In this document: positions 54,828 through 64,000 of the stretch, piece after piece
Layout: the number at the start of each line of letters is the position of its first letter
Position numbering within the stretch: position 1 is the first letter of the stretch
DNA from: Corallochytrium limacisporum
Lineage: Eukaryota > Opisthokonta
Direction: 5' to 3'
Assembly: GCA_002811645.1 (NCBI GenBank)
Contig: PDIP01000079.1
Coordinates: 94,447 to 158,446 of the forward strand
Length of the DNA stretch: 64,000 nt
Notes under the pieces: generated by a model
What the model was told of the DNA's origin: nothing
What the model saw: the letters and a program-made list of their open reading frames with translations, nothing else
Databases searched by the model: none
Translations under genes and position numbers: made by a program

Positions 54828-57074
54828 TCATACCTTACGCACTGGAGTACTCATGGTATTGTCGTCATCGTCATGATGGTCAATGATGATGGTGTGGTCT
54901 CGTGGACTTGCACCGGGAGTGATACGTGGAGTGGCATTACTGCTGCTTCCGCTTACGCTCAAACCTCGTTTGTCAAGGAAATTGATGGCTGATTCGATAG
55001 TTGGGAAGATGAACTCTTCTCCAACTTCCTCCAGAAGACCACTCTTTTGGAAAACAGTAATGCTCGCCTGCGGAATCCGGGTAAAGCACACTATGACGTC
55101 CTTTTGGTGGTAGGATCGCACAATGTCGAGCAAAATGGAGGCGCCGGATATGTCCAGATACGGAACCTTCTTCACGTCAAAGACAGCGTACTCGATGCTC
55201 GGAATGGTTGCCTTCTCACTCGGATGTGTCTCCATGTTTCCGTACCGTTCCAGGCGGCCAATCCAGTCTCGCAGTTGGCTGGTGTTCCAAAAGTACAGGG
55301 CCTCATCGAGACGAATAAGTAGCACTCCTTGTAGAGGCTCAACATCTTCCCAGTCTGTGATTGGTTTCAAGGCTCCCGTCTGACGGTTTCGACCGATCAT
55401 CCGCATCTTAGGAAGGGTTGTATGCTTGAGAATCAGCAACAGGGACACCGTTACTCCGATGATAATACCGAGTTTTACTCCCAAACACAGAGTCGTAATG
55501 CAAACAGCCAGGTTTTGCGCAAATGAAGGAAAATCACGCATATGAATACTGTACAGAAGTTCGTGTGACTCAAACATTGCAATCGCAGCACTGACAACAA
55601 TGGCGGCCATGGTTGCCGTGGGCAAGTAAGTAAACAGGGGAAGAAGAGATTTCAGAATGACAGCAACCATTCCCGTCATGAATGCACTCACAAGCATGCT
55701 ACGACCTCCAGCAGCGTCCATTAAAGTTGCCCTTGGCATGGAGCCGTAAGCCGGAATGGCTCCGAAGAAAGACCCGAGAATGTTAGCAATCCCTAAACCA
55801 ACTAGCTCACGATTAGGGCTCATGGCTCGGTTACGTCGTCGAGCATACAGTTTCGCCACAGCCAAAGACTCGGCAATGCCGATGAGCGTAATAGAGGACG
55901 CCAAACCCAAGCAGGCGCTTACATCTGCCTTTGGCAATGTAACACTGGGGAAGTGCGCGTCGACTTGGCCGAGAACCGGCAATTCGTACCTCTCCACTGC
56001 ATTAGTTGACCACGCGACTAAACAGCCCAAGAAGCATACCACCGCGGGCATGGGAATCAACTGCAGGTGTGGGTTCTGTCCATTTTTGGTGTACACTGAC
56101 TTGATTGCACGCCACCCTGTCATGATTGCTAAACTTCCCAGCCCGTACATTGTGACTGCCCAATCAAGAGTGTCGATATTACGGACGTAGATCCAAATCT
56201 TCTCCACTGTGCTGGCATCGATTGGTTCTGCAATGGCAAGACCAAACAGCGGCCGAAACTGTTCTGTGAGCAAGGTAATTGCGGCTGCATTGGCGAAACC
56301 AGCGATCAGTGGCGGACTAAATACCACATCAAGATAGCCCATGCGAACAAAGCCTAAGAGGAAACACATGACTCCACTGAGCAGCGTGATCATAGCGATG
56401 TCACCACTGATCTCTGGCCCTTCCGCCACAATATCATTGCCAGATGGTGCAAGGCCTGCCTGCAGACCCCCTGGACTGAGTGCAACAGGTGGGGCACCAA
56501 ATGATCCGCCGGCAACACCATAAATGGAGCCTTCCAGGACATTTTGTGCAATCTCCCGACGGTAGGCATCTACCAACTCCGTCCCGAGCAAAATACTGAT
56601 CAGAGCTTCCGGTCCGATTACAATGTGTGGTGATGTCCCCATTAATGTATAGCCAAAAAGTGGCACAAGGCATGAATAGATACCCACCACAGGGCGCAAG
56701 TGTGCCAAATGGGCATAGGCTAAGCATTGCGGAATGAGCATGCACACGGTGGCGAGAGCCGCTACAAAATCGTACGGCATGGTCTCGGGCCTTACCTTGG
56801 TAATCCAGCTGAATAGTGGCAGGTAATACCGGACACGTTTCCGTACCGTAGACCACTTTCCCTTTTTCTTGACCGCAAACGTATCCTCAATGCCGCGATC
56901 TATGCTAGTTCTGTAGTTGAGCGGATCGTTGTTTTCATTGTCACTCGAGTTGGCAGATCCCTCAGTAGTAAAACTGTGATGAGGCGAACGGTCCCAAATA
57001 ATATTCGTTCCTAGGACGGACCCGAACGCGGACAGCAGTGGCTGCCGCTCTTGAGCGTTTGATGTTGATCCCAT
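54828..57074 (-). CDS. SulP/SLC26 anion transporter with STAS domain
   Basis: Predicted membrane transporter for sulfate or another anion, 748 residues. The N-terminus (1-95) is cytosolic and disordered. The transport domain (about 100-555) begins with the family signature VCMLIPQCLAYAHLAHLRPV followed by IYSCLVPLFGYTLMGTSPH, and contains LVGLGIANILGSFFGAIPAY. A STAS domain (about 585-700) follows, with EYAVFDVKKVPYLDISGASI. The tail is His/Asp-rich (IIIDHHDDDD). A Gly/Pro-rich insertion between early membrane helices (about 180-225) looks specific to this protein. SLC26 members carry sulfate, bicarbonate, chloride, oxalate or other anions, so the substrate is open. It is divergent from the nitrite reductase gene across 2.2 kb. 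Confidence 0.96.
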   Translation of the reverse strand: MGSTSNAQERQPLLSAFGSVLGTNIIWDRSPHHSFTTEGSANSSDNENNDPLNYRTSIDRGIEDTFAVKKKGKWSTVRKRVRYYLPLFSWITKVRPETMPYDFVAALATVCMLIPQCLAYAHLAHLRPVVGIYSCLVPLFGYTLMGTSPHIVIGPEALISILLGTELVDAYRREIAQNVLEGSIYGVAGGSFGAPPVALSPGGLQAGLAPSGNDIVAEGPEISGDIAMITLLSGVMCFLLGFVRMGYLDVVFSPPLIAGFANAAAITLLTEQFRPLFGLAIAEPIDASTVEKIWIYVRNIDTLDWAVTMYGLGSLAIMTGWRAIKSVYTKNGQNPHLQLIPMPAVVCFLGCLVAWSTNAVERYELPVLGQVDAHFPSVTLPKADVSACLGLASSITLIGIAESLAVAKLYARRRNRAMSPNRELVGLGIANILGSFFGAIPAYGSMPRATLMDAAGGRSMLVSAFMTGMVAVILKSLLPLFTYLPTATMAAIVVSAAIAMFESHELLYSIHMRDFPSFAQNLAVCITTLCLGVKLGIIIGVTVSLLLILKHTTLPKMRMIGRNRQTGALKPITDWEDVEPLQGVLLIRLDEALYFWNTSQLRDWIGRLERYGNMETHPSEKATIPSIEYAVFDVKKVPYLDISGASILLDIVRSYHQKDVIVCFTRIPQASITVFQKSGLLEEVGEEFIFPTIESAINFLDKRGLSVSGSSSNATPRITPGASPRDHTIIIDHHDDDDNTMSTPVRKV

Positions 57075-59282
57075 TATATTTCTCCTCCTCAGTTCATTTT
57101 GGGATCACATGGGTGCGCCACGTCTACCTCTCTACCGTCCTTAGAGAAGTGGTTTGTGTCCTCCACTTGAAATAACTTCTCAACATTGTGCTGTGACTTA
57201 GGAAGAAGCAGACTCATGCAACGCTGCATGCACGTGTGTAGCGTGATGCCTGAACCTGAGCGAACAGCGATTGAGCTGTTTGGTAGTGAAACAGAAAGAT
57301 TCGTCGCCCATCGATAATGGCGTGGACAGGATGGTGACGACGGGTCTTGGTGACAAATTGAATATCTATACAAATTGTATGCTACATTTCATCGAGATTG
57401 CCACAACTTTACTATCTTCAGTATCGGCTTGGCGCCAGTGAAATGGTGCGGTCGTCTTCCGAGGGTGCGTTCTTAGGCCAGTCGTACGCGGCGGGATTCA
57501 GTGACTTCAACCGTGGTTGGTACCAACCACTGCGCTGCAGAGTCCGAATGAGTGTGGCAGTGGGAGTGGGTGTGTGTCCCACTGGACAGTCCCGCAAGAA
57601 AACCCAACCCACCCCTCCCCCCAATCCTCGATGGAGGCGAGTAAGGCACTTCTCACCACCAAACAAAGGGGGCAAAAAGTGACCTAAATTTTCACACGGA
57701 CGAGTCCCAAAGCAGGTACCGGGACGGAAAACGACTCTTGTCCCGAACCAAACAATCCCCCCCCCCCCCCTCCCCGGGGGGGAAGGGATCAACAATCTAC
57801 AGCTCACATCGGTCGGTGATCTATCCAGCCCCTCTTCCACACCATTCAATCCCTCACTTTCTGTATATTGTGCGGGAGTACGGGGAAGGGGGGTTTTGCA
57901 GACGAACGGATCCGGAAGTGGGCAGGTGTACCCCGGTGGCGTTTGGCACTGTAGCAAAATTACAGGGGGGGGGGGGGAATGCAGAACTGAGGAGGAGAGG
58001 GGAAAACATCCCCCGGTGAAAAAAGAAAGGGGGGAAGGGAAGGGGAACAAAAGGCCGTCCGTCTAAAAAAAGCCAGTCCAGGCCTCCAGCGTTTGATTCT
58101 GCGCACAATCACTACCAGGTGGTACTGATTTTCTCTTTGACGCTCCCTTTCTTTGGGGGCCCCTTGTGATCAGTAGTGGGTATCGGAGGAACACAGCCGG
58201 GGACAAGCACGACATACACAGCAAGCAGCCACGTCTTGTAAGTTCTCCCCAGCTTCACTTTCAGTTGCAACATGGGCAGGGGGTTCCAGCAGTAGTGTTC
58301 GCTTATCGCTGAATGGGGCTTTGTTTGTGTCTGTGTTAAAAAACAATAGCCAAGTGCTTTTTCCCAAATGTCATAGCAAATTTGTGCAGTGGCGGTAAGA
58401 TAGTAGTCAATAGTTAAACGTTCTGCTATGGGAGTTGCTCAAACCCAATTGCATTGGCCATAGATGGCGAACGGTTCGCAAATGACGACATTCTCTAGCT
58501 ACATAAGAAACATGAAAGACACGTGCTACCGCCAACAGCGTTTCTTGCGGCTAGAAGCGTAGAGTTCACAGTCCTCCGAACAAGAGGAGGAGCAAACGAA
58601 GCGGGCAATAGAAAAATTCAGAGAAAAATTGCAGAATAAGCGCGTTTGCAACACCGGAGCGCGGATTTAGAAATATGGACTGTAAACCTGTGGGTGAGGT
58701 AGAGCACCCAGAACTATGAGATCAACCCAGGTGCAATGTACCTAGTCATCCAAGGGCCCTGCAGATTCACATGTGCTCCATTAGGATTGAGAACCTGTGT
58801 ATGCGACGAAGGCGAGAGGGGTAGATGTCCCTTCATGTCCGACACGAAGATCCGCTACTTTTGGATGGCGGTCTTGGAGAAGGACTGTCATTTGTCGAAT
58901 ATCATGCCCACCGCCCTATATTTTGTGCTGCATTGAACAAACCTCACAAAACCAGTTTTACATCAGTTGCTTAACCCAAATCTAATTGTTAAATCGAGGG
59001 GAAAGAGGTCCAAAGGCCTCTGTGCACTGCGCAAACTTCCCAACTGACGGCAGGGACTTTGCAGCGATGCCATCAGAAATGTTTGGAGGGCTAGCAATTT
59101 ACTCTGTTATGACTGCTTGCATCGTTAGTGTCAAAATGACATTCTGTTCCTGAATTGTGTTTAGTGGTATGTGGCTCATTCGGCAACTAACGGGTATAAG
59201 AACCACGATGATCAGCCTTGCAGTGCTCATTTCCGAGTGCCATTAGGCTTGCTGAAGTAACTCTGTATCGGTGCTGGCAGTC
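57075..59282. promoter_or_regulatory. Shared upstream region of SulP and nitrite reductase
   Basis: About 2.2 kb separates the two divergent starts. It includes a C14/T/C4G7 stretch at 57757-57782 and a G run at 57965-57977. No gene is seen. If the neighbours are co-regulated, the control sites would be here; a few GATA core matches occur, but at a frequency expected by chance. Confidence 0.45.
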
Positions 59283-62200
59283 ATGGTCGCTGAAACAAAC
59301 CAAACATATCTGCACGAGCAGGTACCGGCCCAGGTGGTCGTTGTCGGCTTGGGCATGTCTGCTCTGAAGTGTTTGGATCGTCTCACGGAAAACAAAGCTG
59401 TCGCTCGTCTGGCAGAGATTACAGTCATAGGTGAGGAGATCCACCCTTGCTACAACCGTGTTGGCCTTACAAATTACTTTACCCATTTCTCAAATGAAAA
59501 GATGTATATGGTACAGGAGAGTTGGTACCAAGAGCGAAATATTACTCTTCAGCTGAACAGCTGGGTTCGATCCATTAACCGAGAAAACCGAACCGTCGAG
59601 TACTTGGACGCTGCCGGCAACACTGTCCACAAATCCTACGACTACCTTCTTTTGGCTACAGGATCGATATCCTTTATTCCTCCTGTGAAAACCGACTGTG
59701 GTATTGATAAAGATCATCTCCTTGATATAGAAGGTGTTTTTGCATACCGTGGTCTCGATGATGTAGCCAAGATGGTGGACTACGCCGTTAAGTCAACCAC
59801 TAAATCAGCTATCGTGATTGGTGGGGGCCTTTTAGGGCTTGAGGCAGCGAAGGCCCTGAAAGACATGAATCTTCGTACAACCGTCATCGAGCGTAATCCG
59901 CACATTCTGGCTAGACAAGTAGATGAAGCTGCTGGTCGGCTAATTGCTGAACAAGTGGGATCTCTTGGAGTCCACGTTCAGTGCCGCACCGGCATCCGCC
60001 AAATGCTTACAGAAAAAGGAGAAGCGGAAGACTCGCCTAAGATGAGCGGCGTGCAGCTTGGAGATGGACTGATTTTAGACGCTCAGATGATGGTATTTGC
60101 TGCTGGTATTTTGCCACGAGATGACCTGGCAAGCTGTGGACTTGAAAAAGAGCACAATCGCCGCGGTTTCAAAGTCAATGACCATATGCTAACCAGTGAT
60201 GATCGTATTTATGCTATTGGTGAGTGTGCCACCCACCGTGGTGTAAACTACGGACTTATTGCCCCGTGCTATCGCATGGCCGAAACTGCTATGCAGCATC
60301 TTTGCACCCGGTTATTAGAAGGCCTCCAAGTGGCCTCTCGTGATGTCACCCCTTATGCAGGCAGTGACATGAGCACCAAGCTGAAACTGCTCGGCGTTCA
60401 TGTTGCGTCTGTTGCAGATTACTTTGCTGACCAGCGGAATGAGGGCATCGCAATGACCTTTGTTGACCCCTTCTCAAGAACTTACAAAAAGCTCATCTTT
60501 GATCTCGATGGCCATCGTCTGCTTGGTGCTATTTTGGTCGGCGACACGAACGACTATGGCAAGTTGCTGCAACTAGCAACTAAGAGCACCAAAGAATGGG
60601 AATCTCCTAACGAACTCATTCTCGGTGTCTCCAAAGAAGAGGGCGGCGATGCACTTGCTGATGACACACAAGTGTGCTCGTGCAATAATGTGACAAAGAA
60701 GAATATCTGCGATGCCATCCGCAACAACAAGTTGACAGCCATTGGTGAAGTTAAGAGCTGCACAAAAGCAGGAACAAGTTGTGGAGGATGTATGCCGCTG
60801 GTTAATGATATCTTTTCCAAAGAACTTGCAAAAGCTGGTGGCAAGATCAGCAAAGCTGTGTGCACCCACTTTAAGGAATCTCGGGCTGAGCTTTTCAGCA
60901 TCATCCAGGTCATGAACTACCAGAGCTTGGAAGAGGTCATGAAGTCCCGCGGTACCAATCCCGACGCCGAGGGCTGTGAGGAGTGCAAACCTATGCTGGC
61001 ATCCATATTTGCATCCTTACACAATAAGCATATTCTGAAAAGCAAGCGTGCTGCACTTCAGGATACTAATGATCGCTTTCTTGCCAACATACAGAGAGAT
61101 GCGACATACAGCGTTGTCCCCCGTATTCCTGGTGGCGAGATCACACCTCAACAGCTGACTGTTCTTGGTGAAGTAGCTAAGAAATATGGCTTGTACACGA
61201 AGATCACCGGTGGCCAAAGAGTAGACCTCTTTGGTGCCCCTGTACACAAGTTGCCTGACATTTGGGCTGATCTTGTAAAGGAAGGATTCGAAAGTGGTCA
61301 CGCTTACGGAAAGAGTCTCCGCACAGTAAAAAGCTGTGTAGGCAGTACATGGTGCCGATATGGTTTACGTGACAGTGTTGGCATGGCCGTAAATGTTGAA
61401 GAGCGTTACAAAGGTTTGCGTGCACCTCACAAGCTCAAAGGTGCGGTAAGTGGTTGTGTTCGTGAGTGTGCAGAGGCCCAATCCAAAGACTTTGGAATGA
61501 TTGCTACCGAGAAAGGTTACAATGTATATGTATGCGGCAATGGTGGTAGTAAACCTCGCCATGCTGATCTTTTGGTGGCTGATGTATCTGAAGAAGATGC
61601 CATCAAATACTTGGACCGTTTTTTGATGTTCTACGTCCGTACTGCCGATCGCCTACAGCGTACGGCTCGTTGGTTAGAGAGTTTGGATGGGGGTTTGGAC
61701 TACCTCAAGGCTGTTGTTGTTGACGATAGCCTTGGTATTGCTGAAGAGCTGGAACGGCAGATGGAGGCTCATGTTGGTTCTTACAAGTGTGAATGGAAGG
61801 AAGTTGTCGAAGATCCTGAACTAATCGCTGAATTCAAGCAATTCATAAATACTGACGAAACTGAGAAACCAACCATTGAACCTATTGACCAGCGCGGTCA
61901 AAAACGCCCAGCAGATTGGCCAAAAAACCACAAGGTCGGCCAGCTGGGAGTAAAGAAGGCAGACGGTGCAGCTAATCCGGAGGAGAACAGCATCAAAGCA
62001 ATTATGGAACAATGGCGAGTAGACAACGTTCTGAGCTGGAAGACAGTTGGACACATATTTGATGTACAGAATTCCCTTGGGCGCTCGTTTCGCTACGGGA
62101 AGAGCCAGTTGGCAGTCTTCTTCCATGCAAAGACCGAGACATTCTATGTCACGCAGAACATGTGCCCACACAAGCGCGCCTTTGTACTGTCCCGAGGAAT

Positions 62201-62516
62201 AATTGGTGATGTGGACGAACAAACACCCAAGGTAGCATGTCCCTTGCACAAGAAGACATTCAATTTGAAAACAGGGGATAGCATTAGTGACCCCGATGAT
62301 TACGAAATCTTTGCATTCAAGGCACGTGGAAACCGTGACGGCACAATCGAAGCCCTACTACCTCCCACCGATCTGCTGGATACTTTTTTGGCAACAGAAC
62401 GACATGTCATCCGCAAGAACGACGAGACTGGCATTTCGTACATTGCCTCTCCGCCACCTGGCAAGGCTTGTGGCACGGGTGGTGGTGGTTGTGGTGGGTC
62501 AGCCATGGAGTGGTGA
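59283..62516 (+). CDS. Nitrite reductase [NAD(P)H], fungal-type NirB-NirD fusion
   Basis: Reduces nitrite to ammonium with six electrons from NAD(P)H, the last step of nitrate assimilation. The 1077-residue protein holds, in order: an FAD/NAD domain (VVVVGLGMSA near residue 20, AIVIGGGLLGLEAAKAL near 180); a BFD-like [2Fe-2S] domain with CSCNN and CGGCM (about 463-510); a second, degenerate one with CEECK (to about 575); the ferredoxin-like and siroheme/4Fe-4S half (about 590-820) with CVGSTWC and CVREC supplying four cysteine ligands (near 684, 690, 724, 728); and a Rieske domain (about 925-1040) with CPH and CPLH. The Gly/Cys-rich end (ACGTGGGGCGG...MEW) resembles fungal enzymes. ATG 59283 is used; GTG codes the codon four positions upstream. 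No nitrate reductase or transporter gene lies in the window, and the telomere is 1.5 kb away. Confidence 0.97.
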   Translation: MVAETNQTYLHEQVPAQVVVVGLGMSALKCLDRLTENKAVARLAEITVIGEEIHPCYNRVGLTNYFTHFSNEKMYMVQESWYQERNITLQLNSWVRSINRENRTVEYLDAAGNTVHKSYDYLLLATGSISFIPPVKTDCGIDKDHLLDIEGVFAYRGLDDVAKMVDYAVKSTTKSAIVIGGGLLGLEAAKALKDMNLRTTVIERNPHILARQVDEAAGRLIAEQVGSLGVHVQCRTGIRQMLTEKGEAEDSPKMSGVQLGDGLILDAQMMVFAAGILPRDDLASCGLEKEHNRRGFKVNDHMLTSDDRIYAIGECATHRGVNYGLIAPCYRMAETAMQHLCTRLLEGLQVASRDVTPYAGSDMSTKLKLLGVHVASVADYFADQRNEGIAMTFVDPFSRTYKKLIFDLDGHRLLGAILVGDTNDYGKLLQLATKSTKEWESPNELILGVSKEEGGDALADDTQVCSCNNVTKKNICDAIRNNKLTAIGEVKSCTKAGTSCGGCMPLVNDIFSKELAKAGGKISKAVCTHFKESRAELFSIIQVMNYQSLEEVMKSRGTNPDAEGCEECKPMLASIFASLHNKHILKSKRAALQDTNDRFLANIQRDATYSVVPRIPGGEITPQQLTVLGEVAKKYGLYTKITGGQRVDLFGAPVHKLPDIWADLVKEGFESGHAYGKSLRTVKSCVGSTWCRYGLRDSVGMAVNVEERYKGLRAPHKLKGAVSGCVRECAEAQSKDFGMIATEKGYNVYVCGNGGSKPRHADLLVADVSEEDAIKYLDRFLMFYVRTADRLQRTARWLESLDGGLDYLKAVVVDDSLGIAEELERQMEAHVGSYKCEWKEVVEDPELIAEFKQFINTDETEKPTIEPIDQRGQKRPADWPKNHKVGQLGVKKADGAANPEENSIKAIMEQWRVDNVLSWKTVGHIFDVQNSLGRSFRYGKSQLAVFFHAKTETFYVTQNMCPHKRAFVLSRGIIGDVDEQTPKVACPLHKKTFNLKTGDSISDPDDYEIFAFKARGNRDGTIEALLPPTDLLDTFLATERHVIRKNDETGISYIASPPPGKACGTGGGGCGGSAMEW

Positions 62517-63799
62517 CCTCCCCGTCCGCACATTTTGCTGCCATACAGCATATTAAATTCGTACTATAATATCTACGTCCTCATGATCATATTGCTGTAG
62601 AACATTATAACACTGGAGGCGAGAGTACGATGCCAAGGAAACCGAGACGATCCAGCAGTTGGTGATAGTAATGCGACGTTTTCCGCGTGTGTGAAAGAGT
62701 TTCCGGAAACATCGCTCTTCTGTAGGAACCAGGTATTTTCTAGTTGTTGCGCTATTCCGTGTCCATTCGTGGTGATGATGATGAATGATGATGAGGAACA
62801 GGGTAATTTCTTACAAGCTACAACTAGGAACATGACACATCTTCAATACGCAACCCGACAGGAAGTGGTTCCGCGCAAGTGCTCAGCATAGCTTACGATG
62901 ATTTTAACGTGTCCATCACTGCGCAGCTTTACAACGAAAATCCCCACAAAAGGATTTCCGCAACCTGCAGCTTTTGTTTTCGTTTATTTAGGTATTTCGA
63001 CAACAGATTCCATCGTACCAGTACTGCCTATAACGTGCGCAGGTGGTCGAGTTTTATCGCGTCCTATAAGCAGCCTGGGAAGCCAGAGGCAATGGACCTG
63101 AAACCAAAATTATGACGGCGTTTGAAGGTTAGGTGGGAAAGCAGCTTCTCATACTGTTTGTCACTGGGGTTTGCAAATTGTGGCAGAGGGCAGCTATTGC
63201 ATTTTGCCTTAGATATCAATAAATCGGACGCCTGACAAATCCCACTCTATGATGCCACTTATAGGGCAGATCCAGTGGACAGTCCAGCCCAAAAGAAAGT
63301 ATGTATTGCTCCTACCCTTCCGACGACCGTGTGCTCTTATGCAGAGAGTACCCTCCATTCCGTGCTCGATCGAGTCGTGCTTATGAAGAGTAGGATACTA
63401 CGCGAGCGACAAAGAGTTCCGCGAGCAACCACAGGCCCCTTCTGAACCGGAAGGGAGAGCGACCCTGTGCAGGAACGACGGAAGAAAGAGACAGAGAGAG
63501 AAAAGGACGGGGGAGCGTACGGATTCAAATTCACAGCACAACTCATCGTTCCAAGCACCAGCGCCTCAGCGAACACAGGAAGCATGCTCCGAACATTGCT
63601 CATCGTGAATGACCATTATCCTACTAGATTGATAACGCATACCCTTTTTGATCACACTCGCACCGTCGTGGGAGAAAAATCATGTCTCATAGTCCCTATT
63701 TAAGAAGACCAATGTTTTACATCAGATCATTGATCTCAATGTTCTTTATTTAATTCACAGATCAACAGTATTCTGTGTTTGAGTAGAATCACTTTTGTA
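62517..63799. other. Subtelomeric spacer, 1.3 kb
   Basis: No gene supported. Short ORFs at 62691-63115 and 63337-63603 have no motif. A TATTTAA box at 63697-63703 lies 97 nt before the last ATG. Confidence 0.5.
63697..63703 (+). promoter_or_regulatory. TATA-like box upstream of the telomere-abutting ORF
   Basis: CTATTTAAGAAG, 97 nt before the ATG at 63800, at a similar spacing to the box before polyubiquitin. Candidate core promoter only. Confidence 0.35.
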
Positions 63800-64000
63800 A
63801 TGAAGACACAATCCACTCTTATCAAAGCATCCTGTTTGACTGTTGGCTTGGCTATGTCCTTGGCAGTCAGCGTCTCCAGCGCACCTGCCGACACGCCAAA
63901 ATATGAGTCGTATGAGATCATCAAAATGGTCTGCAGTGACAGTATCTTGGCGTTACACCAGTGTGATGGGTTAGGGTTAGGGTTAGGGTTAGGGTTAGGG
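63800..64000 (+). pseudogene. Secreted-protein gene cut off by the telomere (5' fragment)
   Basis: A frame that opens at ATG 63800 and has no stop before the end. Residues 1-28 are a convincing signal peptide: basic start MKTQSTLIK, hydrophobic core CLTVGLAMSLAVSV, and a VSSA cleavage site followed by PADTPKYES. About 29 mature residues follow (two Cys). From residue 58 the frame is read from TTAGGG units and gives Leu-Gly repeats. Since each unit is exactly two codons and neither is a stop, this frame can never terminate within perfect telomere repeats. The natural reading is that a larger secreted-protein gene lost its 3' part by chromosome breakage and new telomere addition, or by subtelomeric recombination. 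The protein family is not recognised. Whether it is transcribed is unknown. Confidence 0.62.
63971..64000 (+). repeat. Telomeric repeat (TTAGGG)5
   Basis: Five perfect TTAGGG units up to the last base of the window, preceded by a single GGG. The orientation (G-rich strand running 5'->3' outward) is that of a right chromosome end. The short length suggests the assembled end of a contig rather than the full telomere. Confidence 0.95.

Noticed and set aside
57075-59282. GATA-factor sites upstream of nitrite reductase
   Set aside because: A few HGATAR matches are present, but six-base degenerate sites are expected this often by chance.

Overview
The window is the end of a eukaryotic chromosome. 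It finishes in five perfect TTAGGG units (63971-64000). It carries about 20 recognisable protein genes on both strands, and nearly all read as single uninterrupted frames, including an 874-codon importin-beta and a 1077-codon nitrite reductase, so the genome is very intron-poor. The gene set includes polyubiquitin, Mediator MED4, a p38/AIMP2-like tRNA-synthetase-complex protein, a SWEET transporter, a ZnT5/7-type zinc transporter, an NME6-type kinase, an RCHY1-type RING protein, and a fungal-style nitrite reductase with a fused Rieske domain. With TTAGGG ends, this suggests a unicellular opisthokont, most plausibly a holozoan with nitrate assimilation (a teretosporean such as Corallochytrium would fit). 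The organism is an inference, not something the sequence proves.

Genes lie in compact islands separated by gene-poor DNA. Island 1 (1.3-5.1 kb) has MED4, a coiled-coil protein whose frame is broken, and polyubiquitin interrupted by an assembly gap. Island 2 (9.7-16.3 kb) has a zinc transporter, endonuclease V, AIMP2-like, NME6-like and a 732-residue unknown protein. Island 3 (28.5-42.4 kb) has a small PP1-docking-motif protein, a GNAT acetyltransferase, a BUD22/SRFBP1-like protein, SWEET, a SAP-domain membrane protein, a START protein, an atypical mitochondrial carrier and a protein kinase. Island 4 (50.0-62.5 kb) has importin-beta, an RCHY1-like protein, a SulP/SLC26 anion transporter and nitrite reductase. 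Neighbouring genes are often convergent with 100-200 bp between stops, or divergent with 0.5-2.2 kb between starts.

The gene-poor stretches (5.2-9.7, 16.3-28.4, 36.9-39.8 and 42.4-50.0 kb) are rich in homopolymer C or G runs, purine/pyrimidine tracts, CT/CA/GA microsatellites and short tandem duplications. I recognised no intact transposon, rRNA or tRNA there. Two N-gaps (4268-4974 and 19226-19450) are each flanked by identical sequence on both sides, which marks unresolved repeats.

The most unusual feature is at the tip. A secretory-type reading frame starts at 63800, points outward, and runs without a stop straight into the telomere repeats, where it encodes Leu-Gly repeats. Other points worth a look are the divergent pairing of nitrite reductase with an anion transporter next to the chromosome end, a SAP domain joined to a four-segment membrane protein, and a membrane-anchored START protein with a calcium-loop-like segment. 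I did not find a clearly new multi-gene system.
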